Notes under the pieces: generated by a model
Told to the model about the DNA's origin: nothing
The model's database searches: none
The model's input: only the letters and a program-made list of their open reading frames with translations
Source of the DNA: Phycisphaeraceae bacterium
Lineage (GTDB): Bacteria > Planctomycetota > Phycisphaerae > Phycisphaerales > Phycisphaeraceae
Direction of reading: 5' to 3'
Length of the DNA stretch: 61,495 nucleotides
NCBI GenBank assembly: GCA_028284155.1
Contig: JANQSF010000030.1
Coordinates: 1 to 61,495, forward strand
Shown here: positions 1 to 10,766 of the stretch, one piece after another
Layout of the letters: each line of letters starts with the position of its first letter
Position numbering within the stretch: the first letter of the stretch is position 1
Program-made: the position numbers and the translations under genes

Positions 1-142
1 GTCTTTGAAGAATCAACGCTTCCCAGGACAGGAAAAGACGAAGATGAAGAATCTTCAGCGCGATCACCTCTTCTTACTTGACAACGGGAGACATATAGAT
101 GTTATCCGCCTTTCAACACGAACTTTGCCAAGGGTCTTGGCA

Positions 143-1747
143 TTATCTTGCTTTGGCAAAACCACTGCGGCGCCCGTCTTGGGCAAAGTGCAACTGCTTG
201 CGGTCATCGACCAGTAGTGCACCAACAATGCCCGTCCGACTCGATGGCGGAATGAATTGATGGGAAAACTTTTTCGTTCGAAGCAAGTCACGTACTTTGG
301 GACCGTAGTGTCTTTCACAGGCAAATTCACCATTTTCGTTTGGCAAGCTGAAACGCGGGAGATTCATTGCCGTGGGTACGGATAAATTCCACTCGACGAC
401 ACCTGTTCCAAACTGATATGGGCCATGGACGAATCCGTATCCAGGCGACCCAACTATCAGACGTGGTGTTCCACCTTTAAACAGGGCATAACTGGTCGTG
501 ATTCCGGGTGCCGTGGCTCCACCACCATGAACGTGGTCACGGTTGATGACATACGAAGCGTAGACGCCATGGACCATGATGCCCGCACCGAATGCCGTTG
601 GTGAATTGATCGAGTGCGTGCCCCAGGCGCAGTTACCTTGCCGATCGCGAACGACGAGAAAACAGGTATTGAAGATCGCATCTAGCGTGAATTTGCGGCG
701 CGGGCTATTCAAGACGAAGTCCGCGCGTTTGCGTGCGTAGGCTGGATCAACAAATTGACCCTCGTTCTCTTTCGTAAGTATTTTTGCCGAAAGAAACACT
801 TCTTCCATGATTCTCAATTGCTTGAAGACGGAATCAGGGCTCGTGGCGGCACTTCCGCTTGAGCGCAGATCGAGCGCCTCGTTCAGATGCAAGGCGTAAA
901 TCAATAACGGGGCGCTGGCAACCTGGTAACCATGGTAGTTGCCCCGGGCCGACGATTCCATGGATTTGACTCGTGACCTCCACTTCTTCATATCCTCCAT
1001 TGTGATTCTGCCACCGCCTGCTTGGGCTCGCTTTACGTAACGCTTCGCGAATTGGCCGGTATAGAAATCTGCAGGACCGTTCTTGGCGACGGATGAGAGT
1101 AGTTGCCCCAGTTCAGGTTGAACCAATGGTTCGTCTGCTTTCAGCAAGCGACCCTTGCGAATCCAAAGCTCCTTGGACTTGGGATCTTCGAGCGCCTTCC
1201 GTGCGGCAGCAGAGATGATCTTTGGATTCACCAGAAAGCCTGTGGTTGCATGCCGAATCGCGGGTTGGAAAAGCTTCTCCCAAGGAAGCCTGCCAGATCG
1301 GTGATGTGCTTCATGTACTCCAGCGAGGAATCCCGGCACAGGCATGGCTCGGCCAGTTTGAGTCACTGGCGAACGCCGGTCAAAGTCGTACGGTTCCGCC
1401 GCCGCTCCCCCCAAAAGACCAGCAACGTAGGATGTGCGTCGCTTTGCAGCTTCGAAATAGTGCATGCCAAATGCCCCGCCTAGTGAAGTTAGGCCAGGTT
1501 CTGAGACGGTTTGCGTGAGGGCAGCGGTGATGTACGCATCCGCGGCGTTGCCGCCTTGATCAAGTGACCACAAAGCAGCGTTGGTCGCCTCCAATGAGGT
1601 CGAACTTGCTCCCTCTTTTGCCCCCTTTGCATAGTGATCGGCACGAGCCGATCGCTGGCCCAGCGCCCGAATCGGCATTACTGAGCCCAAAGAGCAACCG
1701 GCAGTTCCACTTATGAAAGCTCTGCGATTCAACTTCGTCTTAAGCAT
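143..1747 (-). CDS. Gamma-glutamyltransferase-like protein, Tat-exported, probably catalytically degenerate
   Basis: A 534-residue protein with a twin-arginine leader (NRRAFISG, residues 7-14), so export by the Tat system is likely. The GGT-family fold is indicated by QGGNAADA near residue 64, the LGGAFGM stretch near 89, MPVPGFLAG near 135, and a C-terminal half with VVRDRQGNCAWGTHS followed by FGAGIMV. In true GGTs the small subunit begins at a nucleophilic Thr in TTHxSVV. Here the matching stretch reads NTCFLVV (residues 360-366), so the first Thr is Asn. The Ser-Ser pair of the PLSSM motif is also missing (APGIT). It may therefore be a non-autoprocessing relative or use the adjacent Thr361. 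No strong Shine-Dalgarno sequence precedes the ATG. An 11-bp inverted repeat lies upstream. The family assignment is fairly secure, the activity is not. Confidence 0.75.
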   Translation of the reverse strand: MLKTKLNRRAFISGTAGCSLGSVMPIRALGQRSARADHYAKGAKEGASSTSLEATNAALWSLDQGGNAADAYITAALTQTVSEPGLTSLGGAFGMHYFEAAKRRTSYVAGLLGGAAAEPYDFDRRSPVTQTGRAMPVPGFLAGVHEAHHRSGRLPWEKLFQPAIRHATTGFLVNPKIISAAARKALEDPKSKELWIRKGRLLKADEPLVQPELGQLLSSVAKNGPADFYTGQFAKRYVKRAQAGGGRITMEDMKKWRSRVKSMESSARGNYHGYQVASAPLLIYALHLNEALDLRSSGSAATSPDSVFKQLRIMEEVFLSAKILTKENEGQFVDPAYARKRADFVLNSPRRKFTLDAIFNTCFLVVRDRQGNCAWGTHSINSPTAFGAGIMVHGVYASYVINRDHVHGGGATAPGITTSYALFKGGTPRLIVGSPGYGFVHGPYQFGTGVVEWNLSVPTAMNLPRFSLPNENGEFACERHYGPKVRDLLRTKKFSHQFIPPSSRTGIVGALLVDDRKQLHFAQDGRRSGFAKAR

Positions 1748-2215
1748 GTACGGTACACAACTCGTGGTGATGGGGAATGTGTGAGACGGATAACTAGTGA
1801 TTAAAGAGACCAGCCGGTCAAGTTAATACGGGATTTCCGATGTAAACTTGACCGGAAACGCCCGTTTGCCCACGACCTAGGCAACGGCTACCGGCCCCTG
1901 CCTAACCGATTCTCGCCGCCAACCCTTTGCTAGTCACGACGATGCGCTAAAACACGCCTTTCTCGGTCACATATGTTTGCTATTTGTTAGGTATCGGCCT
2001 AGTCTACCTAACACATGAAGCTACTCAATCAGATCTCGGCGTTTATGCGGCGCGGAGAGGGTGGGATTCGATGGGACAACCCGGGTCTTTCCAGCTAAGG
2101 CACAGTGCTTCGTCATCGAAAAGCGGAGGGAGCCATCGTGGCGCGCGACGGGATCGCGTAGCATCAATCCAGTTGAGTCCGCCCAGCGTGGTCAACAGTT
2201 CTCGGGGCATCGCTT
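1748..2215. other. Intergenic stretch without a recognisable gene
   Basis: 468 bases between the GGT-like and BNR-repeat genes, both leftward. Apart from the inverted repeat at 1814-1855 I see no recognisable gene. Part of 2043-2215 is open in another leftward frame (it would encode MPRELLTTLGGLNWIDA), but that frame matches no family I know and is probably chance or a decayed remnant. Confidence 0.5.
1814..1855. promoter_or_regulatory. Perfect 11-bp inverted repeat upstream of the GGT-like gene
   Basis: CCGGTCAAGTT at 1814-1824 is matched by AACTTGACCGG at 1845-1855 with a 20-base spacer. It lies about 70-110 bases upstream of the start codon of the leftward GGT-like gene and is not followed by a T run. 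It is more like an operator or a structured leader than a terminator. Its role is inferred from position only. Confidence 0.35.
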
Positions 2216-3340
2216 TCATTTGTTCACCCCGTTCACCTTGCCGAAGACCGCGAAAGCGGTGTCCCAGGTGACATCTTTCTCTTTGAGTGCAGATGCTGGT
2301 GCCTCGAAGACGGTTTCCCACTTCTTTCCATCGGTACTCCGCTTGATGTCGTAGCGACCTCGGGCGACGTTGATGATCGTGCCGCCCGGGGATTGGACGA
2401 AACGGCCCGATGGAGTCTGTGAAGGAAGATCTTGCCACATCACGCCGTCCTTGCTCTTGCGGCCGCCCCCCCGGCGACCTGTGAGCCAGAACTCGCCATT
2501 GACGAAGCTGAGCCCGCGCCACGCAGCCGAACCACTTAAACCGTGATCGTGAAGTGTCCAGGTCACGCCACCATCGAGCGACCGCGCAACCTTCTCCTTG
2601 AAGCTACAAACAAAAATGCCGTTACCGAATGCGATCGCCTGCTGGCCACGATCCCCCACGCCATCTGGAATCCGGTTGTGCTTCCAGGTCTTGCAAAGGT
2701 CGTCGCTCACGAACACCTGACGGTTGTCACCGATTGCAAGGAATCGCCCGCCCTTGTAGTCGCCAAAGCCAACGATGATGTGATGGGTCTTGCCGCCGTT
2801 GAGCAGTTTCACGAGTGAATGCTTTTTCCAGTTCGCGTGGGTGTCACTTGAACTAGTCATGCCGCGCCACTGGTCGGCGCCGGTCAGCATGACCCCCTTG
2901 CCGCCGGTCGCTCCCCAAACACTTCCGAGCTGTGCCGGTTGCTTGTTCAAGTGCGACCAGTTCACGCCATCGTCCGATCCGATGTAGATCCCAGGCGTTC
3001 CCCAACCGGAGAAGACGCCGATCACACCCCCAGTGTACGCCATGCCATAGACCGCGTAGTTGCCGTGCCAGCCCCCATCTTCCTTGGAGCCGGTCGCCAG
3101 GAAGGTTTGCTTCCATGTTTTCCCGTCGTCCCTAGAAACGAGGATGCGCATGCCCTGCTTCGAACTGACAGCAAAGACAGGCTCTTCGGACCTGGGTGAG
3201 AGTTTCCCGCCCATCGGAATGTCCGTTCGAATCGGAGCGAACTTCTTGTTCTGTGCGATTGCCGAGGTCGACAACGTGACAACAGACATCAGCGCGATCA
3301 AGCGTGCGGTGCGAGGGGCAAAACGTCGAGGGTGTGACAT
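2216..3340 (-). CDS. Secreted BNR-repeat (sialidase/photosystem-stability-like) beta-propeller protein
   Basis: A 374-residue protein. The ATG at 3340 was chosen because GGAG lies 9-10 bases upstream and the protein then starts MSHPRRFAPRTARL, a typical signal peptide ending near STSAIAQ. A longer frame starting at 3400 would bury the signal. The mature part has about six Asp-box (BNR) repeats of the form S-x-D-G-x-x-W: SRDDGKTW, SDDGVNW, SDDLCKTW, SLDGGVTW, SKDGVMW and STDGKKW. This indicates a six- or seven-bladed propeller in the periplasm or outside the cell. No sialidase active-site arginine triad is evident, so glycosidase activity should not be assumed. It is divergently arranged with the PQQ-like gene, and their promoters share the short gap around 3341-3496. 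Confidence 0.75.
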   Translation of the reverse strand: MSHPRRFAPRTARLIALMSVVTLSTSAIAQNKKFAPIRTDIPMGGKLSPRSEEPVFAVSSKQGMRILVSRDDGKTWKQTFLATGSKEDGGWHGNYAVYGMAYTGGVIGVFSGWGTPGIYIGSDDGVNWSHLNKQPAQLGSVWGATGGKGVMLTGADQWRGMTSSSDTHANWKKHSLVKLLNGGKTHHIIVGFGDYKGGRFLAIGDNRQVFVSDDLCKTWKHNRIPDGVGDRGQQAIAFGNGIFVCSFKEKVARSLDGGVTWTLHDHGLSGSAAWRGLSFVNGEFWLTGRRGGGRKSKDGVMWQDLPSQTPSGRFVQSPGGTIINVARGRYDIKRSTDGKKWETVFEAPASALKEKDVTWDTAFAVFGKVNGVNK

Positions 3341-3496
3341 GGCCGCGTTTCTCCAGGGGAAAGGGTGTATTCTACTGATCGAGTACGGTCTGCACGCCAC
3401 TCGTCCCTCGGCCCTGGTTGCTCTGTTTATACAATCAGTTGTTCAGTTGGCCTTCTTGCCGAGCAACCGGACCGTTCCAACGAGGAAACACCGCTG

Positions 3497-6163
3497 ATGA
3501 ATCACGCCCTCTTGCTGGCAGCCTGCCTTTGCCTGTTCGTCGGGTCTATGACGCCTGCCGCCGGAGACGGCTGGCCTCAATTCCAAGGCGACGCGCTGCG
3601 CTCCGGCAATGCGCCGGACGTCGCTTTGACGGACAAACTGAGGTTGGTCGCGGCAGTGCCAATGACCGACGGCATGTACGCCTCACCGGTAGTGAGCGAC
3701 GGCGTCGTGTACGTGATCGACGGGGCCGGCGTTGTGTTCGCCGTGAACGCTGAAACGGGTAAGGTGCGTTGGCGGTTTGCCACCAAGGGCGGTGCGGGCA
3801 ACTGCAACAACGTGGCCGCGCCGGCCGTCGTGGGGGATTACCTGCACGTCGGCACGACCGCGGGCTACTACTACGTTCTGGATCGCATGTCGGGTGAATT
3901 GGTGAAAGAGGTCGATTGCCGGGAACCGATCTTCTCCGCGCCGGCTGTGGGCAACGGCCGGGTCTACTTCGCGACACTCGGCGCGCAGGTGTACGCGGTC
4001 GAGCCGGCCGGCGAGGTTGTCTGGCGATGGGACTTTGTCAAGGAAGTGATCGGTTTCAAGGGTGACCGCTGGAGCGGGAAGGACTGGCTCGCTCACCGCG
4101 GGGACCGTGTGACCTGGCGTGATCACTTCGTCTGTTCGCGCGACATCTGCCTCGTCGGCAACACGGTGGTGATGCCTGCGGGCGGGCGGACCATCTTCTT
4201 GGAAGATGTCGGCGACGCGCCGAGGCTGCGCACGGTGGGCGTCATTCCCAACTTCGCCGGCTCGGAGTACCCCGCGACATTCGGACAGAGTGCCGACCCG
4301 GCGGGCAATGTCTACGTGCAGTGGCACCGTCGCGATAACGCCGGACGCGTCGAGGTCATGCGGCTTGACGGCGACAAACTCAAAATGGACGTCGTCCCGG
4401 GCACGCAAACGTCAATCCGCGATCTCGGTCTGTTGAGCTTTGCGCCGGTCAGCATCCGCGGCGACGATGTGTACCGCGTTCGGCCGGAGAACGGCGTCGG
4501 GCTCTGCCGGCACACAAAGGGGAAGAAAAGCCCCGTCGTGCTGCACGACGCGGCGTCGGTCAGCCCGGCGGTAATCACGCGTGACCACGCCGTCTACGGC
4601 GGGCTCGATGGCAATCTGCACGTCGTGCCCTTCGACGGCGACGGAGCATGGTCGTTCGCGACGGCCTTCGGCGCGCCGATCACCGCGCCCGTCGCCGTGG
4701 CGGACGGCCGGGTGTATGTCGCCTGCGAGGATGGTCACCTCTATATCTTGGGCCCCAGCCGTTCTGCTTCGGGGAACGGCGTGGGACTGCCGACGAAGGA
4801 CCTGCGATTATCCAAGACCCGTAGCCCGCTCACCGGCCCGCTGGCTGATGCGAAGTACAATTGGTATACGAACTACGGCAACTTCGCGGGGTCAAACGCC
4901 AACGATCAGGGCCTGAAGCCACCGCTTCGCATGCGCTGGGCGCGGCGGCTCGAAGGCACGGTCAAGCATCTGCCGGTCTGCGGCGGCGGGCGGATGTACG
5001 TACACACGGCGGAGGGGCAGGTCATCGCCTACGAGCAGGACACAGGCCGCCTGTTGTGGCGGCGATACTGGCCCGACGTGTACCTCTCGTTCATCTCGCC
5101 GTTGTATCACAAGGGCAAACTGCTGGTGCCGCAGGCCGGCATCAAGCGGTCGATGGTGCGCTGCCTCGACGCGGCGACGGGTAAGCTGTTATGGGAGGCG
5201 CCGTTCACCGGATCGCCGAGTTGGAGCCGGCAGTTCCCACCCGTCGTGCACGGCAACGTCGCGATCTACGCCTCGGGCTCCGGCAGATACGCGGCACAGG
5301 GGTCCGAGCGTTACTTCACCTTCGGCGGCACACCCGTCGACCACGACGGCAAGGAGGTGATGAGTTGGATCTACTCCAATAACAACCCGTACTACCCAAA
5401 GGACCACCGGCCGCGACTGTGGGCATGGGACCTGGACACCGGTGAGATCGTTTGGGAGAAGGACTTTTCCAAGTACGGCAGCGGCGGCAACGACTGCGGT
5501 ATCTGCATCCTGGACGGCAAGCTGTATTACTCGACCTTCTTCGGCTACGCGGCGAGCCTGAAGCGCCGCCGCGGCCTCCCCGCCGAGAACAACGGGCTCA
5601 CCGCATGCATCGAGCCGGCGACCGGCAAAGTGATTTGGCAAACGACGGACTACCACGTCACCTCGAAGTGCACGCTCAGCGCCCGCAACGGGCGCATTTA
5701 CGTGGGTGGCTTCAATCCGGCAAAGGAGAACACGAAGGACCGCTTCGTCTGGTGCCTGGATGCCAAGAACGGCTCGCTGGTGTGGCGGTCTGACGCGGTG
5801 ACATCGGCCCTGAATGTGGTCAGCGTGGGCGAGCGGTTTATCTTCTCCAATGCGTTGCGCGGCAAGGGCAACGTGTTTGATCAGGATAGCGGCGCTGTGG
5901 TCGCGAGCATCGGCCACAACTATGCCTGCTGCCGGTTCACGCTCTCAGAGCCCTACGTGCTGGGTGCGAACATGGACATGATCGACCTGAGTGACGGCGG
6001 CAAGCTCGTCTCGACAGGCCCCGCGGTGGATTCGCGCGAGTGCCTGGGAGCGGTCGTCTCGAATGGGCGCATCTTCTACATCTCGCAGGCGAGCGGTTTT
6101 CTGGTCTCGCAAACGTACGGCCCGGCCTCGCGCGACCTGCCGGCAGTGTGGGAACGGCGGTGA
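3497..6163 (+). CDS. Secreted PQQ-like (pyrrolo-quinoline quinone repeat) double beta-propeller protein
   Basis: An 888-residue protein. The ATG at 3497 is preceded by GAGGAAA and opens a signal peptide (MNHALLLAACLCLFVGSM...). The frame is open further upstream to 3365, but that part lacks a signal. PQQ-type blades recur through the protein, each with a D-x-x-T/N-G-x-x-x-W signature: NAETGKVRW, EQDTGRLLW, DAATGKLLW, DLDTGEIVW, EPATGKVIW and DAKNGSLVW. Two propellers are likely, about residues 25-440 and 460-880, with a linker near SRSASGNGVGLP. Planctomycetes carry many such proteins. A dehydrogenase function cannot be claimed because cofactor and metal ligands were not identified. The gene converges on the leftward DUF1501 gene. 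Confidence 0.8.
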   Translation: MNHALLLAACLCLFVGSMTPAAGDGWPQFQGDALRSGNAPDVALTDKLRLVAAVPMTDGMYASPVVSDGVVYVIDGAGVVFAVNAETGKVRWRFATKGGAGNCNNVAAPAVVGDYLHVGTTAGYYYVLDRMSGELVKEVDCREPIFSAPAVGNGRVYFATLGAQVYAVEPAGEVVWRWDFVKEVIGFKGDRWSGKDWLAHRGDRVTWRDHFVCSRDICLVGNTVVMPAGGRTIFLEDVGDAPRLRTVGVIPNFAGSEYPATFGQSADPAGNVYVQWHRRDNAGRVEVMRLDGDKLKMDVVPGTQTSIRDLGLLSFAPVSIRGDDVYRVRPENGVGLCRHTKGKKSPVVLHDAASVSPAVITRDHAVYGGLDGNLHVVPFDGDGAWSFATAFGAPITAPVAVADGRVYVACEDGHLYILGPSRSASGNGVGLPTKDLRLSKTRSPLTGPLADAKYNWYTNYGNFAGSNANDQGLKPPLRMRWARRLEGTVKHLPVCGGGRMYVHTAEGQVIAYEQDTGRLLWRRYWPDVYLSFISPLYHKGKLLVPQAGIKRSMVRCLDAATGKLLWEAPFTGSPSWSRQFPPVVHGNVAIYASGSGRYAAQGSERYFTFGGTPVDHDGKEVMSWIYSNNNPYYPKDHRPRLWAWDLDTGEIVWEKDFSKYGSGGNDCGICILDGKLYYSTFFGYAASLKRRRGLPAENNGLTACIEPATGKVIWQTTDYHVTSKCTLSARNGRIYVGGFNPAKENTKDRFVWCLDAKNGSLVWRSDAVTSALNVVSVGERFIFSNALRGKGNVFDQDSGAVVASIGHNYACCRFTLSEPYVLGANMDMIDLSDGGKLVSTGPAVDSRECLGAVVSNGRIFYISQASGFLVSQTYGPASRDLPAVWERR

Positions 6164-6280
6164 CATTTACTCGTACGTCATCGTCTGTTCCCGGTGCGAC
6201 ACGATGAGGAAGCCAAGCATGGGGCTACCTCACAGAGTCAATGCGCCAGCGTCGACCAAGCCGGCCGACACGGCCAAATT

Positions 6281-6305
6281 GGATTCACTCGTGAATACTG
6301 AATCC
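6281..6305. terminator. Possible bidirectional terminator hairpin between convergent genes
   Basis: GGATTCA (6281-6287) pairs with TGAATCC (6299-6305) around an 11-base loop. An A-rich flank precedes it and GGTTTT follows it. It sits between the convergent PQQ-like and DUF1501 genes, where a shared terminator is expected. A shorter alternative pairing ATTCAC/GTGAAT overlaps it. Confidence 0.35.
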
Positions 6306-6366
6306 GGTTTTCAGGAGGGGGTCAGGTCAGTCACCAGATGCTGGAGCACTGCACCATTTGTCTCTC

Positions 6367-7710
6367 TCAAGCGAGAATGCCGTTGACCACATGCCCGCCT
6401 TGTGGGCCGGTCAGGCGATGATTCCGCCCTTCGTGATGCACAGACAAATCGTTGTGTGGCAGACCCATCAGATGAAGGATGGTTGCGTGCAGGTCGCGGA
6501 AGTGAATCTTCCCCTCGACCGCTTGGCCGCCGGTGGGGTCGGTTCTGCCGTATGCGAAGCCGGGTTTGACACCCGCGCCCGCAAGCCAGAATGTGAAACC
6601 GCGCGGGTTGTGACCGGTCTCATTCTTCTTGCCGTCGGGCAGGAGTCCGGGCCGACCAAACTCGCCGCCCCAGACGACCAATGTTTCGTCGAGCAATCCA
6701 CGCTGGTCCAGGTCGGCCAACAGCGTGGCGATCGGTTTATCGACCGCTTCACAATTGGCCGTCAGTTCTTCGCGGTGATACTTGTGCTGGTCCCAACTGC
6801 CGTGATTGAGTTCGATGAACCGTACACCTGCCTCGGCAAAGCGTCGGGCAAGCAGGCACTGTCGGCCGAAGTCGGATTGCTTGCATGTCTTGCGGGCCTT
6901 CTGCTTGCCGACGTTGTACGCCTCCAGCACGGACTCAGGCTCATCGCTGATGTCGAGCAACTCGGGCGCCGACGACTGCATACGGTAACCCAATTCAAGC
7001 GACTGTATGACGCCTTCGAGGTCGTCTGTTTGATCGCGTGAGGTGAGATGTTGCCGGTTCATCGCCTGAGCAAGGTCGAGTTGTCGGCGTTTGATTTCAT
7101 TGGGCAGGTGCTTGCCCGCGATGTTGGCGATGGTCGCCTTTGACATGTCCTCACCGTTGACACCGATGGGCGTGCCTTCAAAGACAGGCGGCAGGAACGC
7201 GCTGCTGTACACCGAAGGCTTGGACGTGTTGAGGCTGATGAAACCGGGCAGGTTCTGGTTCTCCGTGCCGAGGCCGTAATTGATCCATGCGCCCATACTC
7301 GGGCGCGTTCGCAGGCGCTCGCCGGTGTGCAATTGCAGGAAGGACTGGGCGTGGTTGCCGGTGTCGCAGTACATGCCGTTGAGGACACAGAGTTTGTCGA
7401 CGTGCCGGGCGGTGTGGGGCATCAATTCCGAAACGGGCAGACCACTTTCACCGTGTCGTTTGAACTTGAAGACGGAGCCGGCGTGCGGCTTCTTGCCGGT
7501 CTGGGGCTTGTAGTCAAAGGTGTCCAGATGGGCCGGACCGCCGCTCATACAGAGGAAAATCACGCGCTTGGCGCGGGCGGGCAACGGTGGTGTTTGTGGC
7601 TTGAGAGTCGTGGCGGCCGCGGCACGCTCGGCGCACATCGCGGAAACCGCCAGATAACCAAAGCCGCACGCAGTGGACTGCAGTATGTGTCGGCGAGACA
7701 AGGTGTTCAT
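6367..7710 (-). CDS. DUF1501 family secreted protein, first copy
   Basis: A 447-residue protein. The ATG at 7710 is preferred over the longer frame because AGGACAGGAA precedes it and it gives a Tat-type leader (SRRHILQS) followed by a hydrophobic stretch. Family landmarks are [18 protein letters not shown] near the N-terminus, [10 protein letters not shown] and [13 protein letters not shown] in the C-terminal half, and [12 protein letters not shown] near the end. The family belongs to the alkaline-phosphatase/sulfatase-like fold; its reaction is unknown. It lies 14 bases downstream of the PSD1 gene and must be cotranscribed with it. PSD1-DUF1501 pairs are a planctomycete hallmark. No missing core motif was noticed. 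Confidence 0.88.
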   Translation of the reverse strand: MNTLSRRHILQSTACGFGYLAVSAMCAERAAAATTLKPQTPPLPARAKRVIFLCMSGGPAHLDTFDYKPQTGKKPHAGSVFKFKRHGESGLPVSELMPHTARHVDKLCVLNGMYCDTGNHAQSFLQLHTGERLRTRPSMGAWINYGLGTENQNLPGFISLNTSKPSVYSSAFLPPVFEGTPIGVNGEDMSKATIANIAGKHLPNEIKRRQLDLAQAMNRQHLTSRDQTDDLEGVIQSLELGYRMQSSAPELLDISDEPESVLEAYNVGKQKARKTCKQSDFGRQCLLARRFAEAGVRFIELNHGSWDQHKYHREELTANCEAVDKPIATLLADLDQRGLLDETLVVWGGEFGRPGLLPDGKKNETGHNPRGFTFWLAGAGVKPGFAYGRTDPTGGQAVEGKIHFRDLHATILHLMGLPHNDLSVHHEGRNHRLTGPQGGHVVNGILA

Positions 7711-7724
7711 CGTTCGTTCCTGTC

Positions 7725-10700
7725 CTAATCCACGTATCGAAACTCGTTGGTCAACCACAAAGCCTGGCAAAGCGCCGCCCACGCACTGACGCGGTGTTGT
7801 TGTGAGTCGGATCCGTTGGCGGACAGAGCCCGGTAAGTCGCATCCACCAATTCAAGGGCTGAGCGAAGTTCCCGTGGCAGCGGATCGCGATTCAACACGC
7901 GGCGATAGATCCAACTAACGCGGTCTTCGTCGGTCACCTGCCCGGTTGCTTCCAGGGCCCGCTGGGCAAGGTGTCTCGATTGTGCAATGACGAGTGGGTT
8001 GTTCAGCAGGTAAAGCGTGTGCGACGGGAGCGTCGTAACGTCGCGCCGGCCTTTGACGCCGGTGAACTGCGGCAGGTCGAACGCGGCGAGGTCCGGTGGC
8101 AGCGAATTGCGGAGCATGCAAAGGTAGACGCTGCGGTGATTACTCGGCTGATGTAGGCTTCCAGACTTGTTCACCAACACGTCCATGTCTTGCACCACGG
8201 ATCCTCGCCCTGGACTGGTTTCGAGATTCCCGCTCGTGAGCAATACGGCGTCGCGGAACGACTCGGCATCGAGCCGGCGGCGGCTGTGCCGGGTGTAAAG
8301 CGCGTTGGTTGGATCAGCCTTGATAAGCACATCTTCCGCCCGGCTGCTGAGTTGGTACGTACGGCTGAGCACAACGTTGCGGATCATCCGCTTGATCGAC
8401 CATCCATCTTTGACGAACCGTTGGGCCAAGTGATCTAGCAGTTCAGGATGCGTCGGCCGACTGCCGTAGACGCCGAAGTCGTCGGGCGTCGAGACAATGC
8501 CGTGACCCATCAGGTGGAGCCAGATGCGGTTGACCATGACCCGGGCCGTTTGCGGATGATCGCCGTTGACCAGCCAATGAGCCAGTTCCAGGCGGCCGCT
8601 CTGCTTCTTGTTGATCGGCTTCAGATCATCGGTCGTAAGGCAGGCGGTCAGGTAACCGCGCGGCACGACGGGGCCGAGTTTGTTTGACTCGCCCTTGATG
8701 TTGATCTTGCAATCGCCCGATTTGGCACGGTCACGCACGCCCATCGCCATTGCCTTCGGCGGCGCAGGGGATTTGAGGTCGAAAAGCGACGCCGGCAACG
8801 GCTTGCCGCTGCCCTTGGGGAGGCCGGACGCCTTATGCAGCCGAACGGCTTCATCGGCGGTCAGGGCGCGATCGAACATCGCAAAGTGCGCAACGTTGCC
8901 GAGCAGCGGCGCGAAACGATCGCTTCGGCCTCCGATGAAGTAGGTTGTTGTCTCACCGGTAGTTCTTTCGAGGTCACCTGCGAAGTCCGGCTTGGGATTG
9001 CCGTTCAAGTAGGCAGCTACATGGTCACCGTCACGGACATAGACGACATGATTCCACGTCCGCGCGGGAATGGTTGTCTTGCCCGTGAGAACGCCCTTGG
9101 TCTGCGGGCCGTTGAAGATGAACAGACGGCCGGGCGCCGTCTTGTTGTGCGTGCCACTGAGACCGAGGTGGTCGCCTTGCGTGGGCGTCTTGCTGTCCGG
9201 TCCGTATGAGAACAGGTAAGTCGTGACCGGCCGGGCGTCGTTGTTCATGCCGCTAATGAACCAGAACGAAACGGTGTATGCGGGCATGGGCCTGGCGGTA
9301 TCGCCGCGGATCCGGCCAGACTTGAATGCGGCAAACTCCTTGCTCGACACCTTGACGCCCGACTCGGGCTGAATGCCATTTTCGACATGACTCAGCGGGA
9401 ACTGTTGAATCGGCTCTAGCGCCTTGATGGCGTCGGTGTAGCCTGAAGCAAACCCGGGAGCGATTGATACCGGCTTGTCCGATTGGCGTTTCTTTGTCGC
9501 CGTCGGCGGCGCGTAGGTCGTCAGTTCGTGGAGCGGCGTCGCCGGGGCGGTCAACTTCTCATTGGCCGCCTTGCCCCACAGGGTCTCTGTGCTCTTGAAG
9601 ATGCCCGCCATCGCGTAATAGTCGCGGGTCGGGATCGGATCATGCTTGTGGTCATGACACCGTGCGCAGGCGACGGACAAGCCCATGATGCCCGTGCTGA
9701 CGACGTCGATCTGGTCATCGACGACATCCATGTCGAAATTGTTATTCATCGCCTTGGCCGGCTTGGAGCCGAGCGCGAGGAAACCGGTCGCGATCAATTG
9801 TCGGTCACGATCACGCGGTGTATTCGCGGGCAGCAGGTCGCCGGCGATCTGTTCCATGATGAAACGGTCATACGGCACGTCGTGGTTAAATGCCTCGATG
9901 ACGTAATCGCGGTACCGCCACGCGTGCGGGAAGGTCGGGTTTCGGCCGAGCCCGTCGTTGCCGTTCGATTCGGCATACCGCGCAACGTCCAGCCAATGCC
10001 GCCCCCAACGCTCGCCAAAGTGTGGCGAGGCGAGCAATTCATCCACGAGTTGTTCGGTCGCTCCTCGTCTGTCTTTCCGGTACGCGGACTCGAACGCCGC
10101 GAGTTGCTTGAGTGTCGGAGGTAGTCCGATTAGATCAACGTACAGTCGACGCGCAAGGACGCGAGGCGACGCGTCGCGCGTGGGGCTGAGGTTGACGGCT
10201 TCGAGCCTGGCCAGGACAAAACGGTCCAAGGGATCCATCGGCCACGACACGTCCTGCACCAGTGGAACGGCCGGATCCTTGACCAGTTGGAACGACCACA
10301 GGGCAGGATTGCTCTGATCGAGCGACGGTTTGCCAACCATGTGCCTCGTGCGCTCGCCGCGCGGATCCGGCGCACCGCGCTTGACCCAGTCTTCAAAATC
10401 TTTGATGACAGTCTTGGGCAGAGGCGACTTAGGCGGCATCTCCAAGTGTTCGTACTTCAGCGACTGAACGATCAGACTCTTCGCCGGATCCCCCGCGACA
10501 ACGGCCGGACCCGACTCACCTCCCTTGCGGAGCAGCTCCGGCACGTCCAACCGCAGTTTTCCACCCAGCCGCTTCGCCTTCTCGGAGTGACAAGAGTAGC
10601 AGTGCTTGACCAGGACTGGCCGAATCTTCTTCTCGAAGAACGCTCGGTCGGCAGCACTCAGCCGTGCGGTCTTGTGCTCTGCGCCGTTCACGCCATTCGA

Positions 10701-10766
10701 CCACACCGTCCCCGAAGTCATGCTGATCCATAAGCCAAGAACAAGTAGGAGTCGATACGACATCAA
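7725..10766 (-). CDS. PSD1 and cytochrome c domain-containing protein (PSCyt1-DUF1549-LamG-DUF1553)
   Basis: A 1013-residue protein with an N-terminal signal segment (residues 1-29). The start may be the second Met. Domain order as read: a planctomycete cytochrome-like domain with heme motif CYSCH at 56-60 and an EMPPKSPLP segment; DUF1549 (about 160-400) with [29 protein letters not shown] and a second CxxCH ([12 protein letters not shown]); a concanavalin/LamG-like insert (about 490-660) containing [12 protein letters not shown] and [17 protein letters not shown]; and DUF1553 (about 690-990) with [13 protein letters not shown] and [16 protein letters not shown]. It is probably periplasmic and heme-binding. 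It is the upstream partner of the DUF1501 gene. The function of the pair is not established. Confidence 0.88.
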   Translation of the reverse strand: MMSYRLLLVLGLWISMTSGTVWSNGVNGAEHKTARLSAADRAFFEKKIRPVLVKHCYSCHSEKAKRLGGKLRLDVPELLRKGGESGPAVVAGDPAKSLIVQSLKYEHLEMPPKSPLPKTVIKDFEDWVKRGAPDPRGERTRHMVGKPSLDQSNPALWSFQLVKDPAVPLVQDVSWPMDPLDRFVLARLEAVNLSPTRDASPRVLARRLYVDLIGLPPTLKQLAAFESAYRKDRRGATEQLVDELLASPHFGERWGRHWLDVARYAESNGNDGLGRNPTFPHAWRYRDYVIEAFNHDVPYDRFIMEQIAGDLLPANTPRDRDRQLIATGFLALGSKPAKAMNNNFDMDVVDDQIDVVSTGIMGLSVACARCHDHKHDPIPTRDYYAMAGIFKSTETLWGKAANEKLTAPATPLHELTTYAPPTATKKRQSDKPVSIAPGFASGYTDAIKALEPIQQFPLSHVENGIQPESGVKVSSKEFAAFKSGRIRGDTARPMPAYTVSFWFISGMNNDARPVTTYLFSYGPDSKTPTQGDHLGLSGTHNKTAPGRLFIFNGPQTKGVLTGKTTIPARTWNHVVYVRDGDHVAAYLNGNPKPDFAGDLERTTGETTTYFIGGRSDRFAPLLGNVAHFAMFDRALTADEAVRLHKASGLPKGSGKPLPASLFDLKSPAPPKAMAMGVRDRAKSGDCKINIKGESNKLGPVVPRGYLTACLTTDDLKPINKKQSGRLELAHWLVNGDHPQTARVMVNRIWLHLMGHGIVSTPDDFGVYGSRPTHPELLDHLAQRFVKDGWSIKRMIRNVVLSRTYQLSSRAEDVLIKADPTNALYTRHSRRRLDAESFRDAVLLTSGNLETSPGRGSVVQDMDVLVNKSGSLHQPSNHRSVYLCMLRNSLPPDLAAFDLPQFTGVKGRRDVTTLPSHTLYLLNNPLVIAQSRHLAQRALEATGQVTDEDRVSWIYRRVLNRDPLPRELRSALELVDATYRALSANGSDSQQHRVSAWAALCQALWLTNEFRYVD

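Noticed and set aside
2043..2522. Leftward 159-codon frame overlapping the BNR gene end
   Set aside because: Most of it is an out-of-frame shadow of the BNR gene. The free part shows no family.
2216..3340. Calling the BNR protein a sialidase
   Set aside because: Asp-box repeats alone do not show the enzyme; the arginine triad and nucleophile were not found.
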